64,000 nt of DNA from Defluviitoga tunisiensis (GTDB taxonomy: Bacteria; Thermotogota; Thermotogae; Petrotogales; Petrotogaceae), in contig NZ_LN824141.1 of assembly GCF_000953715.1 (NCBI RefSeq), positions 1,924,501 through 1,988,500 of the forward strand, given 5' to 3'. Made by a program: the position numbers and the translations under genes. The notes under the pieces were generated by a model, which was given only the letters and a program-made list of their open reading frames with translations, had not been told where the DNA came from and searched no databases. Below are positions 17,439-26,232 of the stretch, piece after piece (position 1 is the first letter of the stretch; each line of letters opens with the position of its first letter).

Positions 17439-18419
17439 ATGTCTGTGATAAAAATAGGGGTAGACGCCTACGGTGGGGATAATGCGCCCGAAGCTGTGAT
17501 TGAGGGCGCGTTGTTTGCGTTAAAAAACAATTATTTATCTCGCGATGAATTAGTTATCATTGGCAATGATTTGTCAAATGATTTTTTAGAATCATTAAAA
17601 GGTGTTGAGGTTGTACCCGCAAAAAATCTTGTAACTAACGACACAAAACCTACAGACGTTCTAAAGCTTGAAGAATCATCTATGTATATTGGTTGTAAAT
17701 ATTTAAAAGAAAAAAAGTTAGACGCTTTTGTGAGCGCCGGTAATACGGGAGCATTATTGGCTAGCGGCACTTTTATTGCGGGACGATTAGAAGGAATAAA
17801 AAGACCTGCTTTAGTTTTAGCTCTCCCTTCAAAATCTAATAAACCTAAAATATTAGTAGACGCAGGCGCAAATGCTGAGGTAAAATCAGAACATTTTTAT
17901 GACTTTGCAAGAGAAGGAATCGCGTATGCAAAATTTTTAGATATTGAAAAACCTCGCGTTGCTATCTTAAATATCGGTTCAGAAGAAGAAAAAGGTAGTA
18001 CATTAATAAAAGACGCCTATAATCTTTTAAAAGGTTTTTCTAACTTAAATTTTGTTGGATTTGTTGAAGCTAGAGAGATATTTGACGATACTTGCGATGT
18101 TATTGTTACAGATGGTTTTACAGGAAATAATGTCTTAAAAACCATAGAAGGAACCGCTTATTTTATTCTTCATGAATTAAAAACCGCTATTAAAAGCGGT
18201 GGATTATTTACAAAATTAGGAGCTTTATTTTTAAAGGGCTCATTAAAATCCTTGATTAATAAGATTGATTATAGGAGCTATGGTGGCACTTTTTTCTTGG
18301 GTATAAACGGAATACTTGTAAAAGCTCATGGTTCTTCTGACGCTGAAGCAATTTCTAACGCCATATTTGTTGCTACCAAAGCCGCTAAATTTGATTTACT
18401 TTCAAAAATAGAACTGTGA
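17439..18419 (+). CDS. plsX: Phosphate acyltransferase PlsX
   Basis: This 326-residue protein (ATG at 17439; a TTG at 17436 is in frame) begins IKIGVDAYGGDNAPEAVIEG. It contains the conserved SAGNTGALLA, VDAGANAE and TDGFTGNN blocks. PlsX makes acyl-phosphate from acyl-ACP as the first step of phosphatidic acid synthesis with PlsY. The fab genes that often follow are absent here; rsfS and rpsB follow. Confidence 0.97.
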   Translation: MSVIKIGVDAYGGDNAPEAVIEGALFALKNNYLSRDELVIIGNDLSNDFLESLKGVEVVPAKNLVTNDTKPTDVLKLEESSMYIGCKYLKEKKLDAFVSAGNTGALLASGTFIAGRLEGIKRPALVLALPSKSNKPKILVDAGANAEVKSEHFYDFAREGIAYAKFLDIEKPRVAILNIGSEEEKGSTLIKDAYNLLKGFSNLNFVGFVEAREIFDDTCDVIVTDGFTGNNVLKTIEGTAYFILHELKTAIKSGGLFTKLGALFLKGSLKSLINKIDYRSYGGTFFLGINGILVKAHGSSDAEAISNAIFVATKAAKFDLLSKIEL

Positions 18420-18451
18420 GTTTATAAATTTACAGTGGAGGTGTTAACTGT

Positions 18452-18805
18452 TTGTTAAAATCTGAGGTGTTTGAATCTGTTAAAGAAATTGTCGAACTGT
18501 TAGATGAAAAAGAAGGAATGGATATTTCCGTAATTGATATGGAAAACTCTGAAATTATGGTTGATTACTTTATTATAGTATCTGGAAATTCCGACACTCA
18601 TATGGCTGCTTTGAGAGATGAAGTAGTTAGATATTTAAAAGATGAAAATATTCCCATTCTTTCGTATGATAAAAGTAGTGGATATGATTGGATGATAGTC
18701 GACGCCGGTACGTTTATTGTACATATTTTTTCCCAAGAAGGAAGAAGTTTTTACGATCTAGAAAGTTTATGGGGAGAACAAAAAAAGATTGAAAATATTA
18801 TTTAA
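18452..18805 (+). CDS. rsfS: Ribosomal silencing factor RsfS
   Basis: This 117-residue protein of the Iojap family has DISVIDMENSEIMVDYFIIV, SGNSDTHMAALRDEV and the C-terminal WIVDAGTFIVHIF-like strand. RsfS binds uL14 and blocks 50S-30S joining in starvation. It starts at TTG 18452 with GGAGGTG 8 bases upstream. In many bacteria rsfS follows nadD; here it follows plsX. Confidence 0.95.
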   Translation: MLKSEVFESVKEIVELLDEKEGMDISVIDMENSEIMVDYFIIVSGNSDTHMAALRDEVVRYLKDENIPILSYDKSSGYDWMIVDAGTFIVHIFSQEGRSFYDLESLWGEQKKIENII

Positions 18806-18825
18806 ATTCTTCTTTATATAATAAA

Positions 18826-18934
18826 CACTCACAGTTTTCGTTCCTCACCTCGGTGCCCGAAGGTTTTAAAAGGGTCGGTGTAAGGAAGGAGAAAGCTGGA
18901 GGTTTAAAAAACCAAATCAAAGTAGATGGAGGTG
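18826..18934 (+). promoter_or_regulatory. G+C-rich, probably structured leader of rpsB
   Basis: This segment between rsfS and rpsB is much richer in G+C than other gaps in the window. TTCCTCAC (18841-18848) can pair with GTGTAAGGAA, enclosing a second pairing between CCC and GGG. TCGGTG occurs twice. A leader where S2 could bind its own mRNA would explain this; it is inference. Confidence 0.4.
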
Positions 18935-18940
18935 TTTTTT

Positions 18941-19786
18941 TTGTCAGTTGTTAGCATGAAACAGTTGTTGGAATCTGGTGCTCATTTTGGTCATAGAACC
19001 AGAAGATGGAATCCTAAGATGCAACCTTATATATTCGCAGAAAGAAAAGGAATTCATATCATCGATCTTCAAAAAACCTTAAAAGGTATTGACGAAGCAT
19101 ACGATTTCCTAAAAGAAGCTGTAATGGAAAGAAAAAGAGTATTGTTTGTAGGAACAAAAAAGCAAGCCCAACAAATTGTTGCAGATGAAGCAAGAAGATG
19201 TGGAGAGTTTTACGTAAACAATAGATGGCTTGGAGGTCTATTAACTAATTTTAAAACTATTAAAAGAAGAATAGACAAGTTAGAAGAATTAACTGAATAT
19301 GTAGAAAGTGATGAATTTTTAAGACTCCCTAAGAAAGAGCAAGCAAACATTAGAAGAAATTTAGAAAAGTTAGAAAAAAACCTCGGTGGTTTAAGAGGAA
19401 TGAGCAAATTACCAGGGGTTATTTTTATTGTCGATCCTAAGAAAGAAGAGATAGCGGTCAGAGAAGCTAATATGCTTAATATTCCTATAATTGCAATGGT
19501 TGATACAAACTGCGATCCTGACGTTATTGATTATGTAATACCTGCTAATGACGATGCAATAAGGGCTATTATGTTAATTACTTCTAAAATGGCAGATGCT
19601 GTAATTGAGTCAAAAGAAGGAAGAATAGACACACAAGAAGAAACCGAGACAGAAGAAACTTCAGAAGTCCTTGATGAACATATCGTTGAAAAGTTAAAAG
19701 CAGAAGAAAAATACGAAAAGTTTATTGAAGAAATAGAAGAAGAGGAAGAAATAGAAATTCCTGATGAAGACGAAGATAGATTTTAA
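18941..19786 (+). CDS. rpsB: Ribosomal protein uS2
   Basis: I place the start at TTG 18941 (281 residues), because GGAGGTG at 18928-18934 spans the upstream ATG at 18926 and lies 6 bases before the TTG. The core ([45 protein letters not shown]) is standard S2. A glutamate-rich tail of about 50 residues ends the protein. tsf, the usual partner, does not follow; a terminator does. Confidence 0.97.
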   Translation: MSVVSMKQLLESGAHFGHRTRRWNPKMQPYIFAERKGIHIIDLQKTLKGIDEAYDFLKEAVMERKRVLFVGTKKQAQQIVADEARRCGEFYVNNRWLGGLLTNFKTIKRRIDKLEELTEYVESDEFLRLPKKEQANIRRNLEKLEKNLGGLRGMSKLPGVIFIVDPKKEEIAVREANMLNIPIIAMVDTNCDPDVIDYVIPANDDAIRAIMLITSKMADAVIESKEGRIDTQEETETEETSEVLDEHIVEKLKAEEKYEKFIEEIEEEEEIEIPDEDEDRF

Positions 19787-19835
19787 TTTTATCAAAAAAT
19801 CTAACCACATATAATTTAATTAGCAATTATATATG

Positions 19836-19862
19836 ATCGGGGGATAATCTCCCGATTTTTTT
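19836..19862 (+). terminator. Terminator after rpsB
   Basis: ATCGGGGGA and TCTCCCGAT pair (one G-T wobble) around a TAA loop and are followed by eight T. It sits just before the miaB ribosome binding site. Confidence 0.88.
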
Positions 19863-19874
19863 GGAGTGATTTGA

Positions 19875-21200
19875 ATGAAGTTTTTCATACGAACCTTTGG
19901 TTGCCAGATGAACTTAAATGAAAGTGAAATTATGGCGGGACTCTTAATTAATGATGGCTTTGAGTGGACAGAAAATCCAGATGAAGCAGATATTATAATA
20001 ATAAATAGTTGTTCTGTACGAGAAAAAGCTGAAAATAAAATGTATGGAGCTATAGGAGGATATGGAAAATTAAAAGAGAAAAATAAAAATTTGATAATAG
20101 GAATAGGTGGATGTTCAGCAGAAAAAGAACGAGATGCTCTTCTTGATAGATTTAAAAAAATCGATTTTGTATTTGGAACAAGAAATGTAATAGACATTAG
20201 TAATTTAGTAAAACGTGCAATGAAGGGAGAGAGATTTGCAGATTTTAGTGACAAGTTGAACGAAGTTAATTATTCTATTCCAAAAAGACCTTTTAGTAAG
20301 CATCACGCATGGATAACCATAATATATGGGTGTAACAAATATTGCACGTATTGTATAGTACCTTACACACGTGGATTTGAAAAAAGTAGACCAATAGATG
20401 ACATAATTAACGAAGTAGAAGAATATAACAAAAATGGATTTAAGGAAATTACATTTTTGGGTCAAAACGTTGATTCCTATGGAAAAGATTTTGGAGATAA
20501 AAAACCGAAATTAGACCTACTAATTCAAAAATCAGCACAATTTGATTCAATAAAAAGAATATGGTTTATGACATCTTATCCCTCAGATATCACCGACTCC
20601 TTAATTGATACTATAGCAAAAGAAAAAAAGGCTGCAAAATATATCCACTTACCCGTTCAATCTGGTAGCAACAGAATATTAAAATCAATGAACAGAAGAT
20701 ATACAAAAGAACAATTCATTGATTTAGTGTATAAGATACAAAAAGAGATTCCGGAAGTAACAATTAGCAGCGATATAATAACTGGTTTTCCTTCAGAAAC
20801 AGAAAAAGACTTTGAGGAAACCGTGGATTTAATTAAAAAATGTAGATTTGAACGAATAAACATTGCAGAATACTCTCCGAGAGAAGGTACAGTTGCACAT
20901 AAGTATTTTGAGGATAATGTGCCAAAACATATAAAAAATAAAAGATTGCAATATATAATGAACCTTCAGAAAAAAATAAATTTAGAAGAAAACGAAAAAT
21001 ATCTTGGAAAGACTTTGTCAATAATTCAAGAGGGAAAAGCAGGGAAAAACAACACATATATGGGTAGAACAATTAATAATAAGCTGATTATATTTCAAAG
21101 TCAAGAAAAATTGAATGGATCATTTTTGAAAGTAAAGGTAAACAAAGTATCTCCAGGTCCTTTATATGGCGAAATTATAGAAATTATAAATAATATATAA
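19875..21200 (+). CDS. miaB: tRNA-2-methylthio-N6-dimethylallyladenosine synthase MiaB
   Basis: This 441-residue radical SAM enzyme has an N-terminal UPF0004 domain with three iron-sulfur cysteines (FGCQMNLNESE, NSCSVREKAENK, GGCSAEKE). The radical SAM core carries YGCNKYCTYCIVPYTRG (about 152-168) and a C-terminal TRAM domain (about 375-440) follows. It adds a methylthio group to i6A37 of tRNAs reading UNN codons. The NMNESE-type motif and CSVREKAE identify MiaB rather than RimO or MtaB. Confidence 0.95.
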   Translation: MKFFIRTFGCQMNLNESEIMAGLLINDGFEWTENPDEADIIIINSCSVREKAENKMYGAIGGYGKLKEKNKNLIIGIGGCSAEKERDALLDRFKKIDFVFGTRNVIDISNLVKRAMKGERFADFSDKLNEVNYSIPKRPFSKHHAWITIIYGCNKYCTYCIVPYTRGFEKSRPIDDIINEVEEYNKNGFKEITFLGQNVDSYGKDFGDKKPKLDLLIQKSAQFDSIKRIWFMTSYPSDITDSLIDTIAKEKKAAKYIHLPVQSGSNRILKSMNRRYTKEQFIDLVYKIQKEIPEVTISSDIITGFPSETEKDFEETVDLIKKCRFERINIAEYSPREGTVAHKYFEDNVPKHIKNKRLQYIMNLQKKINLEENEKYLGKTLSIIQEGKAGKNNTYMGRTINNKLIIFQSQEKLNGSFLKVKVNKVSPGPLYGEIIEIINNI

Positions 21201-21304
21201 AAATAAAGATTTTTATCAAGATAGCATCTTTAATTTATAATGGGTCTAGGGCAAAGCTCTCACTCATTCCCTGGTACAAGTACCAAATTAGAAATAAAGA
21301 TTTT
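21201..21304 (+). repeat. Dispersed intergenic repeat, copy A
   Basis: This block begins at the miaB stop and matches the complement of 42656-42758 at nearly 90% of positions with one single-base gap. It is bounded by direct copies of AAATAAAGAT, holds a near-palindrome AGGGCaaAGCtCT and the perfect palindrome TGGTACAAGTACCA. It has no open frame. Confidence 0.85.
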
Positions 21305-21408
21305 TAGCAAAAAGACATTTTGTAAAAATCAAATACAAAATTTATATATCATGCGGATTTTGGAATTTTTTAAGTGAGTAAGATATAAATAGATATTAAA
21401 TAGATATA

Positions 21409-21438
21409 AAAATTGGGAGACCTAGGTCTCCCAATTTT
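21409..21438 (-). terminator. Palindromic terminator of the ABC exporter operon
   Basis: A perfect 30-bp palindrome (arms AAAATTGGGAGACCT and its complement) is followed by T-runs on both strands. It closes the minus-strand operon and may also stop transcription from miaB. Confidence 0.85.
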
Positions 21439-21450
21439 TTATAAATAGTT

Positions 21451-23454
21451 TTAGCTTATTATTTGAATATCATCTGAAGAAGACTTAATTTCTAAGTCTG
21501 TTCCAATAAATTGACTCATATAAAGATCATAGTAAAATCCTTTTTTTGCCATAAGTTCTTTGTGATTACCTTGTTCAACAACTCTTCCGTGATTCATTAC
21601 TACTATTATATCAGCATTTCTTATTGTAGATAACCTATGAGCAATGACAAAACTAGTTCGCCCTTCCATTAGATTATTCATAGCTTCTTGTATCAATACT
21701 TCGGTTCTTGTATCTACTGAACTAGTTGCTTCGTCTAAAATTAGGAGTGGGGGATTAGCGAGAAACGCCCTTGCTATAGTAATCAATTGTCGCTGACCTT
21801 GAGATAAATTAGTAGCATCTTCGTCAATTATTGTATCATATCCTTTTGGCAACGTTCTTATAAAATAATCAACATAAGCAGCCTGTGCAGCTTTTACGAT
21901 TTCTTCATCAGTTGCTCCTTCTTTACCATAAGCAATATTATCTTTTATAGTTCCTCTAAACAACCAGGCATCTTGAAGTACCATACCAAAATTCTTTCTC
22001 AAGTCAGCTCTTCTCATCTGTCTGATGTCTACACCATCCAAGGTTATTCTACCTGCATCTACATCGTAAAACCTCATGAGCAAATTAACCAACGTAGTTT
22101 TTCCTGCACCTGTAGGACCTACTATGGCTACAGACTGACCTGGTTTCGCTTCAAGGTTCAAATTTTCAATTAGAGGTTTTTGAGGTTCATAACTAAAGTA
22201 GACGTTTTCAAATTTTACATGACCTTCAACTTTATCTAAAACTACAGGATTTTCAGGATCAGGGATTTCTTCTTCTTCATCAAGTAATTCAAACACTCTT
22301 TCTGCTGATGCAACAGTAGATTGTAATACATTGATAATACTAGATGTTTGAACAATAGGCATAGTAAATTGTCTTGAATATTGAATAAATGCCTGAATAT
22401 CTCCTAAAGTCATAACCCCATTAGCAACACGCAATCCGCCTACAACGCTTACTATAACATAATTAAGATTGTTAATTAATCCAATAAATGGTCTTATCAA
22501 ACTTGAAACAAATTGAGCCTTAAATGTTGCTTCACGTAATCTCTCATTTTCTTCATCAAACTCTTTTTGCATATCCCAGTGTTTATTAAAAGCCTTAATG
22601 ACATTAAATCCTGTGTAGGATTCTTCAACATGTCCATTCAATTCACCAGTACTATCCCACTGAATCTCAAATTGCTTTTGAGAATGTTTAATAACAAACA
22701 TTGTAACCAATAACGCCAACGGAATCACAGTTAAAGTTATTAGCGTTAAAAGAGGGCTAATTGTAAGCATCATGATAAGAACACCAATTACCGTGACAAC
22801 TGCTGTTATTAATTGCACAAGTGTTTGCTGTAAAGTATGCCCAATGTTATCTATATCGTTAGTTACCCTGCTTAAAAGATCACCATGTGGATGACTATCA
22901 TAAAATTTTAAAGGAAGACGAGCTAATTTTTCATCAACTTCCTTTCTAAGATTATAGACTGTTTTTTGCGCCACACCAGCCATTAAATATTGTTGAAGCC
23001 AGTTAAAAAATGCAGATAAGGCATATACACCTAATAATGTTAATAGAATAGTTGCTAATCTACTAAAATTAACGCCTTGACCTGGCACAATATTCATAGG
23101 TCCAAGCATCTGGGCTATTTGATCCCTTCCGGAAAATTTCAAAAATTCAATAGCTTGATCTTTGGTCATGTTAGGAGGCATCATTTTCCCAATAATTCCT
23201 TCAAAAAGAACGTTTGTAGCCTTTCCTAACATCTTTGGAGCGATGATCATAAAAATTGTGCTTACTACTGCAAATACTATTACAATAATAAGAGGAATTA
23301 ATTGTGGTTTTAGGTAACCTAATAATCTTTTTAAGGAACCCATAAAGTTCCTTGGCTTTTCAATAGGAGCACCAACACCGCCTCTTCCGCCCCCGAATCC
23401 TTGTCGAATGGGCTTCTTTTTTTGATCATTTTTTTGTTCATTTGCTTGACTCAT
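21451..23454 (-). CDS. ABC exporter subunit, catalytic half (TM288-like)
   Basis: This 667-residue half-transporter has six membrane helices (about 45-345) and a nucleotide-binding domain (about 400-650). The start at ATG 23454 is chosen because GGAGGAGGCA precedes it and it overlaps the partner's stop (ATGA). The nucleotide-binding domain has Walker A GPTGAGKTT, signature LSQGQRQ and Walker B LLILDEATSS with the catalytic Glu present. A Q/N/K/G-rich soluble N-terminus precedes helix 1. It pairs with the next gene upstream as a heterodimer, as in Thermotoga maritima TM287/TM288. The substrate is probably a drug or lipid; not determinable here. Confidence 0.9.
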   Translation of the reverse strand: MSQANEQKNDQKKKPIRQGFGGGRGGVGAPIEKPRNFMGSLKRLLGYLKPQLIPLIIVIVFAVVSTIFMIIAPKMLGKATNVLFEGIIGKMMPPNMTKDQAIEFLKFSGRDQIAQMLGPMNIVPGQGVNFSRLATILLTLLGVYALSAFFNWLQQYLMAGVAQKTVYNLRKEVDEKLARLPLKFYDSHPHGDLLSRVTNDIDNIGHTLQQTLVQLITAVVTVIGVLIMMLTISPLLTLITLTVIPLALLVTMFVIKHSQKQFEIQWDSTGELNGHVEESYTGFNVIKAFNKHWDMQKEFDEENERLREATFKAQFVSSLIRPFIGLINNLNYVIVSVVGGLRVANGVMTLGDIQAFIQYSRQFTMPIVQTSSIINVLQSTVASAERVFELLDEEEEIPDPENPVVLDKVEGHVKFENVYFSYEPQKPLIENLNLEAKPGQSVAIVGPTGAGKTTLVNLLMRFYDVDAGRITLDGVDIRQMRRADLRKNFGMVLQDAWLFRGTIKDNIAYGKEGATDEEIVKAAQAAYVDYFIRTLPKGYDTIIDEDATNLSQGQRQLITIARAFLANPPLLILDEATSSVDTRTEVLIQEAMNNLMEGRTSFVIAHRLSTIRNADIIVVMNHGRVVEQGNHKELMAKKGFYYDLYMSQFIGTDLEIKSSSDDIQIIS

Positions 23455-25181
23455 ACTGCCTCCTCCTTCGGAATCTGCGAGTAAACAATTTCTTGATAAA
23501 CTTCGCAACTCTTTAACAATTCTTGATGAGTCCCTATGCCCGCAATAGTGCCTTTATCACTTAATACTACAATCTGATCAGCTGTAAGAACCGTACTAAC
23601 CTTTTGAGCAACAATAATAACGGTCGCATCTTTTGTTTCATCCTTCAACGCTTCTCGAACCTTCGCTTCAGTTTTGTTATCCAATGCTGAAAAACTGTCA
23701 TCAAAGATATAAATTGTTGGCCTTTTTACAATTGCACGGGCAATACACAAACGTTGTCTCTGTCCACCCGAAAAATTAGTTCCTCCTTGATCAACTGGTG
23801 CCTTTAGTTTTTCTGGTAATCTACTTACAAAATTTTTTGCTTGAGCAATTTCAAGAGCATGCCACATCTCTTCCTCAGTTGCATCCTTTTTACCAAATCG
23901 TAAATTGCTTTCGATTGTTCCACTAAATAAATAAGATTTTTGAGGAACCAATCCAATCATATCTCGAACCAATTCAAGCGGCATTTCTCTAATGTCTACA
24001 CCATCAATTTCTATTTTTCCTTCAGTTACATCATAAAATCTTGGAATTAAATGTACCAAAGTACTTTTTCCACTCCCAGTACTACCTACTATAGCTGTTG
24101 TTTGACCAGGTAAAGCTGTAAAAGATATTTTAGATAGAACTGGTGCCTCTGCATCAGCATATTGAAAAGAAACATCTTTAAAGGCAAGTACTCCTTTTCT
24201 CTCTGATGGAATTTTTGGACTTTTCGGTTCTTTAACAGAGGGTTCAGTATGTAATATTTCGTTTATACGCTCTGCAGATGCTTCTGCTCTTGGAAGCATT
24301 ATAAACATAGTCATAGCCATCATAATTGAAATCAAAATCTCCATTACATAAGTTAAAAAGGCTGTTAAATTTCCAATAGGCATTGCACCACTATCTATAC
24401 GAATTCCACCAAACCACGTTATAGCTAAAGAAGTTACGTTCATAGCAAGCATTATTAATGGAATTCCTAAAGCCATTATTCTGTTAACTTTTAATGCTGT
24501 TTGAGTCAGATCTTTATTGGCTTTATCAAACCTACGGGCTTCATAATCATCCTTAACAAAAGCTCTAATAACCCTAATTCCCATTAATTTTTCCCGAAGT
24601 ACCTGATTAACTTTATCAACTTTTTTCTGTAAGGTCTTAAAAAGAGGTACAGTTTTTCTCATAATGAAAAATACAATTAATGCAATTACTGGTACTACAA
24701 TTATAATTGAAGAAGAAAGTACAACGTCTTGACGAATTGCCATTATTATTCCACCAATAGACATTATCGGAGCCATGATCATTATATTTAGCAAGGTCAA
24801 AACAAACATTTGAACTTGATGAACATCATTGGTGTTTCTTGTAACCAGTGAAGCTGTCCCAAATCTATCAAAATCTTGCTTAGAAAAACTTAATACTTTA
24901 TAGTACAACTCTCTACGCAAATCTCTAGAATATGAGGTAACAACTTTTGAACTAAAATAAGAGGCAAGAATTGCCGCTCCTGCAAGCAAAAGTGTCGCTA
25001 AAAGCATAATTCCACCTGTGTGTATAATATATTGAATGTCACCTTTTGCTATACCTTCATTAATAATCTTTGCATTCAAATTAGGTAAAAATAAATTTGA
25101 CACTGCTTGCACAATTAGTAATAATATTGCAAATATAATCTCTTTGTAATATGGTTTTAAATATTTAACTAAATGCTTCAC
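23451..25181 (-). CDS. ABC exporter subunit, degenerate half (TM287-like)
   Basis: This 576-residue half-transporter has six membrane helices (about 15-300) and a nucleotide-binding domain with Walker A GSTGSGKST and the normal signature FSGGQRQRL. Walker B ends IYIFDDSFSALD: the catalytic Glu is Asp. This gives one inactive ATP site in the heterodimer, as in TM287. The start is GTG 25181 with AAGGAG 7 bases upstream. It is four bases from the MarR gene. Confidence 0.9.
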   Translation of the reverse strand: MKHLVKYLKPYYKEIIFAILLLIVQAVSNLFLPNLNAKIINEGIAKGDIQYIIHTGGIMLLATLLLAGAAILASYFSSKVVTSYSRDLRRELYYKVLSFSKQDFDRFGTASLVTRNTNDVHQVQMFVLTLLNIMIMAPIMSIGGIIMAIRQDVVLSSSIIIVVPVIALIVFFIMRKTVPLFKTLQKKVDKVNQVLREKLMGIRVIRAFVKDDYEARRFDKANKDLTQTALKVNRIMALGIPLIMLAMNVTSLAITWFGGIRIDSGAMPIGNLTAFLTYVMEILISIMMAMTMFIMLPRAEASAERINEILHTEPSVKEPKSPKIPSERKGVLAFKDVSFQYADAEAPVLSKISFTALPGQTTAIVGSTGSGKSTLVHLIPRFYDVTEGKIEIDGVDIREMPLELVRDMIGLVPQKSYLFSGTIESNLRFGKKDATEEEMWHALEIAQAKNFVSRLPEKLKAPVDQGGTNFSGGQRQRLCIARAIVKRPTIYIFDDSFSALDNKTEAKVREALKDETKDATVIIVAQKVSTVLTADQIVVLSDKGTIAGIGTHQELLKSCEVYQEIVYSQIPKEEAV

Positions 25182-25185
25182 GGTT

Positions 25186-25695
25186 TCAACTCCTTTCTGT
25201 TTTTTCTAAATTATTTAGTATATTTGTTGAAACTTGACTAAGACACTTTTTAAAAATACATAAGTCTTCATAACTTATTCCCTCAAACTCCAAATTAATA
25301 ATATCTATAAATGTTTCTCTTAGATTTTTTAGTAGTTTTTGTCCCTCGTCAGATAAAAAAATCCTCAGGGTACGTTTGTCTTTGCTATCTTTCTTACGTT
25401 CTATCAGCCCTTTCTTTTCTAAATTTCTTAAAATTTTAGAGACAGTCGGAGTAGCGACATACATTTGATCAGCTATGCTTTTTTGATTCGTCCCAGGGTT
25501 AAGGCCTACATACCACAAACAAAAAGCTTGACCAGGAAAAAGAAAAATATGTTTTTGAGTTAACAATACAAAATTCAATTGATTATGCAATTTTATTGTT
25601 TGAAATAATTCCTTACTAACATCCCATTTAACTTTTTTTAAGTCGCTTTGATCATTAACTGAATTATTTTCTTGTGTATAAAACTTATGATTCAT
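25186..25695 (-). CDS. MarR-family transcriptional regulator
   Basis: This 169-residue protein starts at ATG 25695, chosen because GGAGGT lies 5 bases upstream; the longer frame to 25734 has no such site. The winged helix (about 60-140) includes GTNQKSIADQMYVATPTVSKIL and the wing RKKDSKDKRTLRIFLS. As first gene of the exporter operon it probably represses the operon and is released by an exporter substrate. A SlyA-type palindrome lies about 195 bases upstream. Confidence 0.9.
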   Translation of the reverse strand: MNHKFYTQENNSVNDQSDLKKVKWDVSKELFQTIKLHNQLNFVLLTQKHIFLFPGQAFCLWYVGLNPGTNQKSIADQMYVATPTVSKILRNLEKKGLIERKKDSKDKRTLRIFLSDEGQKLLKNLRETFIDIINLEFEGISYEDLCIFKKCLSQVSTNILNNLEKTERS

Positions 25696-25888
25696 TTTAA
25701 ACCTCCAAGTAAAATCCTTATTAGGGGGGTACACCCCAAACCTATTATAAAATCAAAATGTAATAACAACCCACAAAAGGAAGGCTACATTCTCTTAAGC
25801 CTTATACATTTAAAATGACATTTGAAGATTATTTAGTTACTCTTACATAATGTATAGTACGATATATTATTGTAAGATAATATTAAAA

Positions 25889-25910
25889 AATAGTTAGCAA
25901 GCTAACTATT
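25889..25910. promoter_or_regulatory. 22-bp palindrome containing TTAGCAAGCTAA (MarR/SlyA-type operator)
   Basis: AATAGTTAGC and GCTAACTATT flank a central AA, giving a perfect inverted repeat. The core TTAGCAAGCTAA (25894-25905) is the known consensus for Salmonella SlyA, a MarR-family protein. The adjacent MarR gene makes it a likely binding site, although it is distant from both start codons. Confidence 0.55.
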
Positions 25911-25989
25911 TACTATTTTAAACTATATATTTTAAAATGTCAAATATTAACTAAAAATATTTATTTTTTTAAAATATACTCTTTAAAAA

Positions 25990-26017
25990 TTGAAGTTCAA
26001 TAATTATTTGATATAAT
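25990..26017 (+). promoter_or_regulatory. Promoter of the O-antigen ligase-like gene
   Basis: TTGAAG (25990-25995) and TATAAT (26012-26017) have a 16-base spacer. The implied leader is about 210 bases and includes the degraded dispersed repeat. Confidence 0.6.
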
Positions 26018-26138
26018 ATATAAGTCTGAAAATAAGGATTATGTTGTGACTAAAGACTTCTAACCTGAATATCAAAGAAATAGGTTTCAAGATTCAAAAA
26101 GAGTAATTACTAACGTCAAGTTGTTCAAAAATTGGTAT

Positions 26139-26169
26139 TTTGAATTTGTAATGGGTCCAGGGTGGAGCC
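26139..26169 (+). repeat. Dispersed intergenic repeat, degraded copy C
   Basis: Only the central segment (TTTGAATTTGTAATGGGTCC and AGGGTGGAGCC) matches copies A and B. The CACTCATTCC and TGGTACAAGTACCA parts are absent. Confidence 0.55.
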
Positions 26170-26232
26170 TTCTAATAAGGATTTTAGAGCTTCTAAAGAC
26201 AGTAAATAACAAATTTATAGGGAGGATATAAA

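Larger units (their letters stand above)
25696..26232. other. Divergent intergenic region with palindrome and partial repeat
   Basis: No convincing gene lies in these 537 bases. They hold a GGGGTGTACCCC palindrome (about 25724-25735), a TATAAT box near 25744 for the MarR operon, a SlyA-like palindrome, a plus-strand promoter and a degraded copy of the dispersed repeat. Confidence 0.7.

Noticed and set aside
26139-26210. Riboswitch in the long leader of the O-antigen ligase-like gene
   Set aside because: The structure seen is only the degraded dispersed repeat; no known aptamer core was recognised.
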